DNA of 52,968 nt from Pirellulaceae bacterium (lineage in GTDB: Bacteria > Planctomycetota > Planctomycetia > Pirellulales > Pirellulaceae). This document shows positions 24,595-33,684 of this stretch, in pieces. The first letter of the stretch is position 1; the number at the start of each line of letters is the position of its first letter. The stretch covers positions 1 to 52,968 of the forward strand of contig JADYZV010000040.1 of the NCBI GenBank assembly GCA_020852965.1. Reading direction: 5' to 3'. The notes beneath the pieces are model-generated. The model worked only from the letters and a program-made list of their open reading frames with translations. It had not been told where the DNA came from and did not search any database. Position numbers and translations under genes: made by a program.

Positions 24595-25379
24595 CACTTT
24601 GCCTTTGTCTTAGAAAACTGAGGGCTGAGGCATGGCGACGATCGCTCGATGCGATCATTGCCAACGGTTTACCAACGGACTTATCTTCGTAACAGCAAAC
24701 TGTATGCCGCTGCTTCCTCAAAGCCATTTTTCCGACAGTCACCGCTTGAGCGCGGTGGCTCTGCTTGGCAGTAATGCGAATCGTCTTTTGCGAGATGAAC
24801 CACCGAATGACGTGCTGCTTGGCTGCCGACCAGTGTGGATGATCGCCGCTCAGCTCTCCTTCAATTATATCGGCCTGGTTCTTCCCTTCCAGCGAGAGAG
24901 CACCATTGTCAAATCAACGGACTCACAAAAGTCGCTTGGCACATTGATTGCTTCAAGATAGCTCGAAGAACACTGTAGCTCGAAGAACACTGTAGCTCGA
25001 AGAACACTTGCCGGCTGTTCACAGTAAGGAGACTGAAAGCGAACGCAGCAACTTGGGCACGAACATCAGGAATACTCTTTGGGCAACTGGCCAACTTGTG
25101 TGGTGTGATCGTGCTCAATGATCCTTACATTGCTCCATGCTGTCTCACCATCGCCCTCAACAACTCCTATTGGACATCGTCGAAGGCAAATTGATGGAGA
25201 TTAACGTCTTCAGTCTCGCTGGCCAGGGAGTTTCCAGACACACACCGACATTGAATTCGCCGTCGAGGTCATTCACGACCTGGAGCGAAAAGCCACGTTT
25301 CGCTCGTACTATGGCTCCACAATACAAAATCGAAATACTGCCACTCTGTAACATCTAACATACGAATAGATCACCTGAT
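24595..25379. other. 785-bp intergenic region with a 17-bp triplicate repeat
   Basis: This is the longest gap in the window. Several short ORFs exist, but none has a recognisable domain or a convincing ribosome-binding site. The tandem repeat at 24959-25008 is the only clear structure. The second AI-2E-family gene starts at its right end. Confidence 0.45.
24959..25008. repeat. 17-bp tandem repeat, three copies
   Basis: TAGCTCGAAGAACACTG occurs at 24959-24975 and 24976-24992. A third copy with a changed last base ends near 25008. Confidence 0.9.
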
Positions 25380-26579
25380 ATGGCTATTGATGATTCAACG
25401 AGAAGGTTTGTGTCCTATCTGTTGGCAACAACTTTGGTTGCAATTCTGGCTACTGTATTGGTGTTGGCCACCGATTTCATACTGCTGATATTCCTCGGGA
25501 TACTACTCGGGGTCTTCCTTACGACGATGAGTCGTTTGTTTGCAAGACGGATACCGCTGGGATACGAGTGGAATTTGGCCATCGTCACCACGTTATTTCT
25601 GGTCGCTATCGTTGGCTCACTATTCTTACTAGGTGCCAAAATCGAAAGCCGTCTCGACAACCTGTCCCAGAACCTTGACAGCGCGACCGAAAAGCTCAAT
25701 GGCTTGTTAGCCAAACATCCACTGGCTCGAAACACATTGCAGCGACTGCCTTACGTTGGCCAAATCATTGACGATTCCCAAAATGACGACCAATCTGCGG
25801 AACCGAAACCATCAAGCGACTCGTCTGACTCACGCTCTGACTCAAAGTCTACCGCGTTAGCAGACAACGACGATGCCAAGCGTGCCGACAAAAAATCCTC
25901 GGATAGCTCATTGAGCATTCCATCTGTCGCAAAGTCGGTTGCAGGAAGCGCGTTGAAAGTTCTCCAGAGCATGATGACGACTACGCTAGGCTTGCTGGCA
26001 AATATCGGACTAATCTTCTTCGTCGGACTATTCCTGGCAGTCAGTCCCGAGCTCTACCGGGACGGATTTGCCAAACTCTTTCCTATTGCCCGACGCCAAC
26101 GCGTGGTCGAGGTAATGAATGCGATTGGGGACAGCCTATTTAGTTGGTTGACCGGCCGCTTTATCTCCATGGCAGTCACCGGCGGTGGAACTGGTTTCGT
26201 CCTCTTCTTCTTAGGTGTGCCGATGGCAATCACGCTTGGCGTTATCACCGGACTACTGACTTTCATTCCAAACATCGGAGGCATCCTTGCATTGGGGCTC
26301 TCGATGCTGATGGCGCTTCCACAAGGCCCGATGACGGTCCTCTGGGTGGTGATCGCCTACTCGATCTTGCAGCTCTTTGAAAGCAATATCCTAACACCGA
26401 TTGTGATGCAACAAAAGACTTCCATTCCACCGGCTTTGTTGCTTTCTTTCCAAGTCATTGTCGGAGCGCTAACTGGTTTCCTAGGTTTGATGGTGGCGAC
26501 CCCAGTGCTGGCAGCCTCGTTGGTCGTCGTTAAGCAAGTTTGGATCCACGATACTCTCAAAGATCACTCGGTCGCCTAA
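25380..26579 (+). CDS. AI-2E family transporter (PF01594), second copy
   Basis: This 399-residue polytopic membrane protein has hydrophobic segments at about 10-45, 62-82, 200-225, 250-290, 292-325 and 345-385. Family motifs are VTGGGTGFVLFFLGVPMAITLGVITGLLTFIPNIGGIL (about 262-299) and the C-terminal QLFESNILTPIVMQQKTSIPPALLL. The extracytoplasmic or loop region 130-185 is low-complexity and Ser/Asp/Lys-rich (SSDSSDSRSDSKSTALADNDD), which is unusual. It lacks the C-terminal extra domain of the copy at 22051-23979. Its TAA is followed immediately by the ATG of the MgtC gene, so the two form an operon. The substrate is unknown. Confidence 0.87.
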   Translation: MAIDDSTRRFVSYLLATTLVAILATVLVLATDFILLIFLGILLGVFLTTMSRLFARRIPLGYEWNLAIVTTLFLVAIVGSLFLLGAKIESRLDNLSQNLDSATEKLNGLLAKHPLARNTLQRLPYVGQIIDDSQNDDQSAEPKPSSDSSDSRSDSKSTALADNDDAKRADKKSSDSSLSIPSVAKSVAGSALKVLQSMMTTTLGLLANIGLIFFVGLFLAVSPELYRDGFAKLFPIARRQRVVEVMNAIGDSLFSWLTGRFISMAVTGGGTGFVLFFLGVPMAITLGVITGLLTFIPNIGGILALGLSMLMALPQGPMTVLWVVIAYSILQLFESNILTPIVMQQKTSIPPALLLSFQVIVGALTGFLGLMVATPVLAASLVVVKQVWIHDTLKDHSVA

Positions 26580-27056
26580 ATGAACGCAGAACTATATCAG
26601 ATCGGAGTTGTAGCCATCGCGGCGGGACTTGGCGCGCTCATTGGCATCGAGCGCGAGTATGCGGACAAGCCGGCCGGCTTGAGAACGCACATGTTCGTCT
26701 GTGCCGCTTCGGCGATGTTGATGATCCTCGGAGACGCAGTCCTCGAGAAATTCCTAGAAGACCAGACGGGTAGCGTCCGAGCTGATCCGATCCGTACCAT
26801 TCAAGCCATCGTCGTGGGAATTAGCTTTCTCGGAGCGGGAACCATCATTCACCACAACGACAACCGCGTCGAAGGATTGACAACGGCTTCGTCGATCCTA
26901 CTGACGGCCGGAATCGGAATCGCAGTGGCGATTGGCCAGCTTCTGTTTGCCACTGGAGTCACCCTCTTCGCGGTCATCGTGCTCGTCATCGTGGGACATG
27001 TTGAGAAACGCATTGCGAGGCGAGCCAAGCCTCATTTGCCTGACAAGACTCCGTAG
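26580..27056 (+). CDS. MgtC/SapB family membrane protein
   Basis: This 158-residue protein matches MgtC/SapB: GLGALIGIEREYADKPAGLRTHMFVCAASAMLMILG (about 16-51), DPIRTIQAIVVGISFLGAGTIIH (about 69-91) and VEGLTTASSILLTAGIGIAVAIG (about 97-119). Four or five membrane helices are predicted. Members inhibit or modulate F-type ATP synthase and support growth at low magnesium in some pathogens; the role in planctomycetes is not established. It starts on the base after the stop of the AI-2E-family gene. Its TAG abuts the TAA of the convergent TolC gene (27056/27057), leaving no intergenic base. Confidence 0.9.
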   Translation: MNAELYQIGVVAIAAGLGALIGIEREYADKPAGLRTHMFVCAASAMLMILGDAVLEKFLEDQTGSVRADPIRTIQAIVVGISFLGAGTIIHHNDNRVEGLTTASSILLTAGIGIAVAIGQLLFATGVTLFAVIVLVIVGHVEKRIARRAKPHLPDKTP

Positions 27057-29060
27057 TTACCGGCGGACGAACGGCTTTTTTAAGAAATCAAGCAGGCGGC
27101 TACTCTTCTTCGACTGCTCCAAAATCTTGTCGATTTCTTCGTCTGACTTTGTGCCATTTGCGTCTTCGTCGACTTTTTGAAATTCTACATCTTCGTCCAA
27201 ATCGATTTCTGGCTCGTTCATGTTGCCATCGACGGACGGACTCTTGCTAATCGGATCTTCCAGGTCGAAGCTCTCTTCGGAGGGGCGAGCGCCTCCTTGG
27301 TAGCGACAGACGGAAGCCGATGGGGGTTGGCTACGCGGATAGCACTCATCGTCCCCCAATCGCCCAAGCGGGCCGATCGAGCGGAAGCGTTCCTCAAAAA
27401 AGAAGATACCGTGCGATTGGAGTATCGTGCCAGTCTGAAATTCCAATCGCGCCAACTCGGTATTGTACTGAGACAATGCCTGAGCTTCGGAACTTACCGA
27501 ATTCCCCCAGTCGACGATGGCTTGCAACACTACAATAAACTGCACAAGCCCATGATTGTATTGAGCCAATTGTACTTCGAGGTTCGTGCGGGCGGCGCGA
27601 CGGACCGCTTGGAAACGCTCATACTGCGCATAGAACTGTTCGAGATTTCGTAGGCTCAGAGCGAGCAAGTGCTGCATTTGATGTAGACCTTGGTCCAAGT
27701 TCGCGCGGTCGCGACGGATCAGCAGTTGGCTTTGACGCAAGCTCGCGCGACCGGCCCGCAATCCAAGCGGCACAGAAAAGTTGACACCCAGCGACCAGTC
27801 CTCAAAATCCCCTGCGCCACTGTTGACTCGATTGCCCGAGGGTGCAAGTCCTTCCAACCCGTTCCAACGATAAAGGGCGACCCCGTTGAGTTGTGGGCGC
27901 GCCTGATTGCTGGATAACAGCAGACGCTGTTGATCGGCCTCCAGAATTAATTTCAGTTCGATAATATCTGGACGTTCGCGCTGAGCCAAGTCGTTGATCG
28001 CCGTCCAATCAACTTGGATCAGTTGATCCAGCATCGGAGTCACTGGAATGGTTCGCTGAGGTTCGTAGGGTGGCAAGCCGAGAATGTTCAATAGGGCAGC
28101 CTGTCGCTGTAGCACGTTGGCCTGCGAAGCGAGTAGACTAGCGCGAAAGTTCTCCAGCGCTACTTGCGTTTGTGCAACATCTCCGATTCCTACTACTCCA
28201 GCAGCAGCACTATCCTCAGCTTTTTTCACAGCAAACTCGGCCTGTTCGACCTGTTGCTCTCTGGCCCACAAGTCTGTTTTGGCAAACACAAGCGTCCAAT
28301 AGGCTTCAATCACCCCTTGCACCGATTGTTGCACTGCATTCTTGTACTGGAAATAGGATCGTTCGGTCTCGATTCGAGCCAGTACGATGGGGGCCTGGTT
28401 GACCGCGAAACCAGCACCCTGCATCAACGGTTGCGTGTAGCTCAGCTCCGTCGCCGATCGATCGGATGGGTTCAGTGGGTAGACACCAGGAGTAATACGA
28501 TTGGTGCTGCTGTTGACTCCCAGATTCGTCGTACCACCCAGCAGATTGCGTTTCGATAATCCGACGTCCAAGCCGTAACCCTCATTTCGCAATCCGCTGA
28601 TGATCGCGTTGGTGGGATCGAATGGATCAAAATTTACACTCGGATTTTCGATTTGATTCCAGGCATTGTTCAATCGCAAATTGGGATCGAACGCCGCTCG
28701 TTGAGCGTCGATGCTGGTGTTGGTAATTGCCGAGTCGTAGATCGATCGTCCACTGGAGGTGGCAGTCACTCCGGCTAGTACACGCACGACCTGCGAGTTG
28801 GTTAGGGCGATGTTGATCGCATCGTTGAGCGTCAACAGTTGGGTGGGCAAGGCGAATTGCGGATCATTGACCGTCGCCGGCCTAGGCGTCACGGGGACGG
28901 GGACTTGGCCAAGTTCGCTTGGTTTGCGAATGTCCAAGTGACGCTGCTCTGGCAATATCGGCTGAAACAGTTCGTCGTGGGCACGGGCGAACGTTGCAGC
29001 GATCATCACAAATGCAAGCAATGGACTAGATATTCGGCGAATTCCGGTTGTTATATCCAT
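27057..29060 (-). CDS. TolC family outer-membrane efflux protein
   Basis: This 667-residue protein has a signal peptide (about 1-27) and then two outer-membrane efflux repeats. The first spans about 75-320 (LTLNDAINIALTNSQVVRVLAG, ELSYTQPLMQGAGFAVNQAPIVLAR, ARETEQQV-type coiled coil). The second spans about 370-560 (WSLGVNFSVPLGLRAGRASLRQSQLLI, QYNHGLVQFIVVLQAIVDWGNSVSSEAQALSQYN). The last hundred residues are acidic and low-complexity (PEIDLDEDVEFQKVDEDANGTKSDEEIDKILEQSKK), an extension beyond typical TolC. It probably provides the outer-membrane channel for the MacA/MacB-type set upstream on the same strand, from which it is separated by 415 bp containing a palindromic repeat. Confidence 0.9.
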   Translation of the reverse strand: MDITTGIRRISSPLLAFVMIAATFARAHDELFQPILPEQRHLDIRKPSELGQVPVPVTPRPATVNDPQFALPTQLLTLNDAINIALTNSQVVRVLAGVTATSSGRSIYDSAITNTSIDAQRAAFDPNLRLNNAWNQIENPSVNFDPFDPTNAIISGLRNEGYGLDVGLSKRNLLGGTTNLGVNSSTNRITPGVYPLNPSDRSATELSYTQPLMQGAGFAVNQAPIVLARIETERSYFQYKNAVQQSVQGVIEAYWTLVFAKTDLWAREQQVEQAEFAVKKAEDSAAAGVVGIGDVAQTQVALENFRASLLASQANVLQRQAALLNILGLPPYEPQRTIPVTPMLDQLIQVDWTAINDLAQRERPDIIELKLILEADQQRLLLSSNQARPQLNGVALYRWNGLEGLAPSGNRVNSGAGDFEDWSLGVNFSVPLGLRAGRASLRQSQLLIRRDRANLDQGLHQMQHLLALSLRNLEQFYAQYERFQAVRRAARTNLEVQLAQYNHGLVQFIVVLQAIVDWGNSVSSEAQALSQYNTELARLEFQTGTILQSHGIFFFEERFRSIGPLGRLGDDECYPRSQPPSASVCRYQGGARPSEESFDLEDPISKSPSVDGNMNEPEIDLDEDVEFQKVDEDANGTKSDEEIDKILEQSKKSSRLLDFLKKPFVRR

Positions 29061-29475
29061 ATCGCCTAGAATCGGATAGTCGCGACGGTTGCAACAAATA
29101 ATTTGTATTGACCGTTACGACCGGTAGTTGCGCTCCTACCCACCGATACAAAAGATCCGATTATGACGCCTGTAATGTGGTTCGACGCTCCGCGTCGGAT
29201 TGCATTTCCGAGCGCGAACTTCGCGGTGCTTGTCGCAAACTTGTAGGATCGCGAGCGGGCACCGCGCAGTTACGGAAGGTCGAAGCAGGTGATCAAAGTA
29301 CCGCATTTCCGCGCCCCAACGAGCATAGGCACGGTGACGCAAAGCGATTGAGCACAAACCAGAACTCCGTTTGCCAATTGACGCTGACTCGAATACGATT
29401 GCAAAGATTGCATAGCGCGCTGCCCGTGCCGTAACTCGCAGTACTCGTTACGAGCCTACTCCAGGATGCCAGCGA
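29061..29475. other. 415-bp intergenic region with palindromic sequences
   Basis: It lies between the ABC ATPase and TolC genes, both minus. It holds copy E of the dispersed palindrome (29174-29200), a CGCGAACTTCGCG palindrome just after it, and CGATTGCAAAGATTGCA at 29396-29412, which recurs at 44572-44588. No gene was recognised. Confidence 0.5.
29174..29200 (+). repeat. Dispersed palindromic element, copy E
   Basis: AATGTGGTT is followed by the unaltered core CGACGCTCCGCGTCG and GAT. Confidence 0.85.
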
Positions 29476-30207
29476 CTATGAAACCGTCGGATCGTATTCG
29501 AGAGCTGCTTTGGCCAGTGAAAATTCTTGAGTGTCCTCTACCACTTCACCATCGCGTAGCACGATGACACGTTTGGCATTGCGAGCCACGTTTTGATCGT
29601 GAGTCACGAGTATGACAGTAATCTTTTGCTCTTCGTTGAGCTCGCGGAATAGCTCAATCACTTCGCGGCTTGTCTTCGAATCCAAGTTCCCGGTCGGTTC
29701 GTCCCCCATCAATATGGATGGTCGATTGACCAATGCGCGTGCGATAGCCACGCGCTGTTGCTGCCCACCGGAGAGCTGGCTGGGATGGTGATGATAGCGA
29801 TCGGCCAGTCCAACTTTGCCGAGCATTTCCATCGCTCGATCTCGACGTTCGCGAGGGGGTATCTTTTTGCCGTACATCAAAGGCAGTTCGACATTCTCCA
29901 ACGCCGAAGTACGGTTGAGCAAGTTGTAGCTTTGAAAGACGAATCCGAGCTGCCTATTGCGGATCTTGGCTCGCTGGTCGCGATTCATGGTCACCACCTC
30001 TTCGCCTCCCAGCAGGTAGCTTCCATGCGTGGGTCGGTCCAAGCAACCCAGCGTATTCATTAGCGTCGATTTACCGCTCCCCGAAGCACCGATGAGAGCG
30101 ATGTATTCGCCCAGCTCCACGTTTCGCGTGACGCTGCGAAGTGCATGCACCTGCACTTCCCCGAGATCGTATACTCGGCGAACATCCTTTAACTCGATCA
30201 AAGCCAT
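29476..30207 (-). CDS. ABC transporter ATP-binding protein, MacB/LolD type
   Basis: This 243-residue ATPase has Walker [13 protein letters not shown] (about 38-49), a Q-loop in [10 protein letters not shown], signature [15 protein letters not shown] (about 143-157), Walker [14 protein letters not shown] and the H-loop in VILVTHDQN. The sequence type ([22 protein letters not shown]) is that of the MacB/LolD/FtsE class, which energises lipoprotein release or macrolide-type efflux from the periplasmic side. It starts 3 bp after the stop of the permease gene and completes an adaptor-permease-ATPase operon. Confidence 0.93.
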   Translation of the reverse strand: MALIELKDVRRVYDLGEVQVHALRSVTRNVELGEYIALIGASGSGKSTLMNTLGCLDRPTHGSYLLGGEEVVTMNRDQRAKIRNRQLGFVFQSYNLLNRTSALENVELPLMYGKKIPPRERRDRAMEMLGKVGLADRYHHHPSQLSGGQQQRVAIARALVNRPSILMGDEPTGNLDSKTSREVIELFRELNEEQKITVILVTHDQNVARNAKRVIVLRDGEVVEDTQEFSLAKAALEYDPTVS

Positions 30208-30210
30208 GGC

Positions 30211-31452
30211 CTACTCGTACCTCAGTGCGTCGATTGGATCGAGCATACTGGCCCTTCGAGCCGGATAGTAGCCAAAGAAGACCCCCACAGCCGCGGCAAA
30301 TGCCATCGCGACTAACGCGGCCGGTATCGAGACGACCATCGGCCATTCGGTCCCAGGTTTGTAGGCGTTGATGAGCATCGTGGCCGCCATCGACGCTGCC
30401 GTGCCTAGGGCTATGCCGATCGCGCCACCAATGCACGACAAGACTACCGACTCGACCAGAAACTGTCGCAAGATATCCTTGCCTCGCGCACCGATCGCCA
30501 TGCGGATGCCAATCTCGCGAGTTCGTTCAGTAACGCTGACAAGCATAATATTCATGATGCCCACTCCTCCAACCAACAACGATATGCCGGCGATGGCTGA
30601 TAGCATCAAGGTCAGTGTCCCGGTGATAATGGCCAACGTGGCAGCAATCTCCGTCGTGTCTTGAACGCTAAAGTCCGCCTCGTCGTTTGGTCCAACCTCG
30701 TGCCGCTCGTACATTAGGGCTCGGATCTCTTTCGTCGCCTTGCTCATTTGGTCTGTGCTGCGCGCCGAGACCATGATGGCGTGAACCGTATCTAGCGGGG
30801 ACCCATTGAGTCGCTTGCGAACCGTGCTATGCGGCATTAGCACAACATCGTCTTGATCGTCGCCGACCATGTTGGCTCCCTTCTTCTTCAGGATGCCAAT
30901 GATACGAAAGGGGACGTTGTTTACGCGAACTGTCTCATCTAGCGGATTGACTGTGCGAAACAGTTTTGGAATCAATGTTTGTCCGATGACGCACACCTGC
31001 GCGTTGGAGTCGATATCGGTTTGCGAAAAAAAGCCGCCGGCGTCGAGTGCCCAATTGCGCACGGTCAAGTGGTCTGCCCCCACTCCCTGCATTTCTTTCG
31101 GATTCCAGTTTTCATTTCCGTAGATGATTTGGCCAGAGGTGCCCACAATCGGCGACGCAGCGAGTACGGCTGGGCACTCTACGCGAATGGCATCTGCGTC
31201 GGCAGCCGTCAATGTGGGTGCACCCGACTGCCTCACGCCGCCTCGTCGGGTCTGACCCGGTAGGACTAAGACGACGTTTGTTCCGAGCGCTTCGAACTCG
31301 CCGCTCACCAACTGTCCTGCTCCCTGGCCGATCGAAACAATCGTGGTCACCGCGGCAATACCGATGACCACACCAATTATTGTCAACACGGCCCGCATCT
31401 TGTTTTTTAGTAAAGCGCGCAGTGCGATGCGAACCGTATCAAGAAATGACAT
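30211..31452 (-). CDS. ABC transporter permease, MacB/FtsX type
   Basis: This 413-residue protein has the MacB topology: one N-terminal helix (MRAVLTIIGVVIGIAAVTTIVSIGQGA, about 19-45), a periplasmic core domain (about 50-280), then three helices in an FtsX domain (about 285-400). FtsX-domain motifs include GGVGIMNIMLVSVTERTREIGIRMAIGARGKDILRQFLVESVVLSCIGG. The family does not pass substrate through the membrane but works mechanically on periplasmic cargo with an adaptor and TolC. Here permease and ATPase are separate genes, unlike fused E. coli MacB. It begins 5 bp after the adaptor gene stop. Confidence 0.92.
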   Translation of the reverse strand: MSFLDTVRIALRALLKNKMRAVLTIIGVVIGIAAVTTIVSIGQGAGQLVSGEFEALGTNVVLVLPGQTRRGGVRQSGAPTLTAADADAIRVECPAVLAASPIVGTSGQIIYGNENWNPKEMQGVGADHLTVRNWALDAGGFFSQTDIDSNAQVCVIGQTLIPKLFRTVNPLDETVRVNNVPFRIIGILKKKGANMVGDDQDDVVLMPHSTVRKRLNGSPLDTVHAIMVSARSTDQMSKATKEIRALMYERHEVGPNDEADFSVQDTTEIAATLAIITGTLTLMLSAIAGISLLVGGVGIMNIMLVSVTERTREIGIRMAIGARGKDILRQFLVESVVLSCIGGAIGIALGTAASMAATMLINAYKPGTEWPMVVSIPAALVAMAFAAAVGVFFGYYPARRASMLDPIDALRYE

Positions 31453-31457
31453 ACTGC

Positions 31458-32723
31458 CTATTCCTTCTTGCCGGTCACCAGCGCGTCACCGAGCTGTAGA
31501 TCGCCTCGGGCCATTTGAGTAAAGTGACGTCCCGTCAGGCCGGTTGTGATCGAGACCGCCTTCAAGAGTCCACCGTCGAGCACCCAAACATGCCGCTGGT
31601 TTTTCTTTTTCTCAGCTTCAGCTTTTTCCGTGGCTGTTCGCTTGGCATCTTCCTCTGCCTTGATGTCAGTTTTTACTTTGTTTTTCCAAGCCGAGCCGTC
31701 GATCAAATAGCGGTCCGACTCGCGTACCTGCCTGATGTCTTCGGGAATGAACCTGATCGCCGCATTGGGAATCTTCAGTATATCCTCGACTGTATCGACT
31801 TCAAATGACAGACTGGCTGTCATCCCCGGCAACAGTTTCAAATCGGGATTGCTGGCGGCGATAACAACTGGATAGGTCACCACGTTGGAAGTCGCCACGC
31901 TACTGACTCGAATCTGTTCAATTTCTCCATGAAACACCTCATCGGGATGCGCGTCCACAGTGAAGGTGACTGGAAGACCTAGCTTTTGAGCCGATTGAAT
32001 GAGTCCAATATCGGCTTCGTCTACCGAAGCAAACACATGCATCTTCTCGCGTAGATCGGGAGCGATGATAAACAACTCGGGCGTCTGAAACTGCGCGGCC
32101 AAAGTTTGACCAGGGTTGATTTTACGGTCGATCACCACACCATCTACGGGTGAAGTGAGCAGGCAGTATTTCAAATTGAGCTCTGATGTTTCCAGCGAAG
32201 CGGTCGCTTGCAGAATGGACGACTCGGCAAGCCTGCGTTGAGCTTGCAGCGATTTGACTTCAAAAGTCAAAGCATCCATTTCTCTATCCGACATGTAGTC
32301 CTTGTTATTGCCGCGCAACTTTTTGCCACGCATGAAATTGTTGAGGGCTTGATGCAATTGAGCTTCCACGCGCTCCAAGTCTGCTTTACGGGTCGTCAAG
32401 ATAGCGTTATCACGGTCCACATTGGCCTGATATAGGCGCGGATCGACGCGAGCCAACACGTCTCCCTTTTTGACTTCGTCGTTGAAGTCGACGTTCAATT
32501 CCACAATCGGCCCAGAGACGAATGAGCCAATGGAGACAGATAATACGGGCTGAACGGTTCCCGTCGAAAGAACATAGCGCGTGATGTCACCACTCTCTAT
32601 GTTGACTGTCTCCCAAGTAATCTTATTCCGGTAGGCCCAATAGTCCAAGGCAGGCTGATACCCTGCAGCGCCGGCGGCACCCACGACAGCCAAAAAAACA
32701 ATAGTTCTATAAACGGTCTTCAT
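31458..32723 (-). CDS. Efflux periplasmic adaptor subunit, HlyD/MacA type
   Basis: ATG at 32723 gives 421 residues starting MKTVYRTIVFLAVVGAAGAAGY, a membrane anchor or signal; the frame also opens at 32825, which adds 34 less typical residues. The lipoyl half-motifs (GTVQPVLSVSIGSFVSGPIVELNVDFNDEVKKGDVLARVDP) enclose a coiled-coil hairpin (about 95-165) with LLTSPVDGVVIDRKINPGQTL closing it. Then follow beta-barrel and membrane-proximal domains. A charged insertion rich in K, A and E (KTDIKAEEDAKRTATEKAEAEKKKNQ) near residues 345-380 is not typical. It links the inner-membrane ABC pair to a TolC channel; a TolC gene is nearby. The permease gene follows after 5 bp. Confidence 0.88.
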   Translation of the reverse strand: MKTVYRTIVFLAVVGAAGAAGYQPALDYWAYRNKITWETVNIESGDITRYVLSTGTVQPVLSVSIGSFVSGPIVELNVDFNDEVKKGDVLARVDPRLYQANVDRDNAILTTRKADLERVEAQLHQALNNFMRGKKLRGNNKDYMSDREMDALTFEVKSLQAQRRLAESSILQATASLETSELNLKYCLLTSPVDGVVIDRKINPGQTLAAQFQTPELFIIAPDLREKMHVFASVDEADIGLIQSAQKLGLPVTFTVDAHPDEVFHGEIEQIRVSSVATSNVVTYPVVIAASNPDLKLLPGMTASLSFEVDTVEDILKIPNAAIRFIPEDIRQVRESDRYLIDGSAWKNKVKTDIKAEEDAKRTATEKAEAEKKKNQRHVWVLDGGLLKAVSITTGLTGRHFTQMARGDLQLGDALVTGKKE

Positions 32724-32835
32724 CCCAGTACGAACACGCACTCCTATTGCGGCGCAGTTTCCAATCAGCAAGCAGGACAGTCCTCTCCAACCCATTCTAG
32801 TCCAGAAACCAATTTCCGTTATCATGCAGGTTGTA

Positions 32836-33669
32836 TCAAAGCGTACGCGAAGCGTTTTCTAACGGAGCTAGTACGGCCGCTTCTTCGATTCCCAATTCGG
32901 CTAATGCGGCTTTTCCACGTACGGTGATATCGCTGACGAATGCGAATTGGTCACGCATGTCGAACGGATAGGCCTTGACCTTATAATGCGTCCCCCACGG
33001 TTGATTCTCGAGCATCACCAGCACTGGCTTGTCATACTCGAGGTAGGCACTCGTCATCGCGACAACTCGGAGTAAATCACGAACTAATGCTGGAGAGTGG
33101 TCGGGTGTCAGATAGAAATGGGTCACGCACATCAATGTACGTTGACCGTCATTTGAGTTGGAAATGTTCTGTTCCCAGAGCTTCTTATGGGGGATGGTGA
33201 TAACATCGTCCGAAGGAGTTACCAAACTCAACGCGCGCATGCCGACCACTTTAACCTCGCCGTAGTCACCGTCGATCTCAACCCAGTCCCCAGGACGGTA
33301 CGGTCGCTCAAAAGTCGCTACCACACCGGCTATCAAGCTGCTCACGTAGTCTTTGAAGGCAAAGCCAATTGCAACGCTCGCACCTCCGGCGATAACGAGA
33401 AAATTCTGAAACGTTACGTTGAAGACGATTGGGAAGATTCGAAGTATCGCGAAACTCACCGCCAACAAGCGAACGATGGGAACTACGTTGAGTATCGTCA
33501 GTCGCAATTTGCTCGGGCCATTCCGAGCCAGAATGGGGAGTAACTTTTGCGCTAAAAAGATTATCAGCCAAGCAGCGAAAAGGATCACAACAATCTTTAC
33601 AAAGTTGATGTCCTGCAAATCGTTAATCAACTTGGCAGCTTGCTCTTTCGTTTTGTCTGAGTCGTCCAT
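32836..33669 (-). CDS. Small-conductance mechanosensitive channel family protein (MscS)
   Basis: This 277-residue protein has hydrophobic segments at about 24-45, 55-80 and a pore-lining helix (NFLVIAGGASVAIGFAFKDYVSSLIAGVVATFERPYRPGDWVEIDG, about 89-134) that carries the MscS signature. A cytoplasmic beta domain with VVGMRALSLVTPSDDVITIPHKKLW follows. Such channels open on membrane tension and release solutes during hypo-osmotic shock. GAGGAA about 9 bases before the ATG is a strong ribosome-binding site. It follows the degenerate AAA-like gene by 15 bp and precedes the efflux adaptor, so all may share one transcript. Confidence 0.92.
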   Translation of the reverse strand: MDDSDKTKEQAAKLINDLQDINFVKIVVILFAAWLIIFLAQKLLPILARNGPSKLRLTILNVVPIVRLLAVSFAILRIFPIVFNVTFQNFLVIAGGASVAIGFAFKDYVSSLIAGVVATFERPYRPGDWVEIDGDYGEVKVVGMRALSLVTPSDDVITIPHKKLWEQNISNSNDGQRTLMCVTHFYLTPDHSPALVRDLLRVVAMTSAYLEYDKPVLVMLENQPWGTHYKVKAYPFDMRDQFAFVSDITVRGKAALAELGIEEAAVLAPLENASRTL

Positions 33670-33684
33670 TCGATGTTCCTCGGC

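Noticed and set aside
24632-24961. 109-codon plus ORF in the 785-bp gap
   Set aside because: It has no ribosome-binding site, no domain, and a composition unlike neighbouring proteins.
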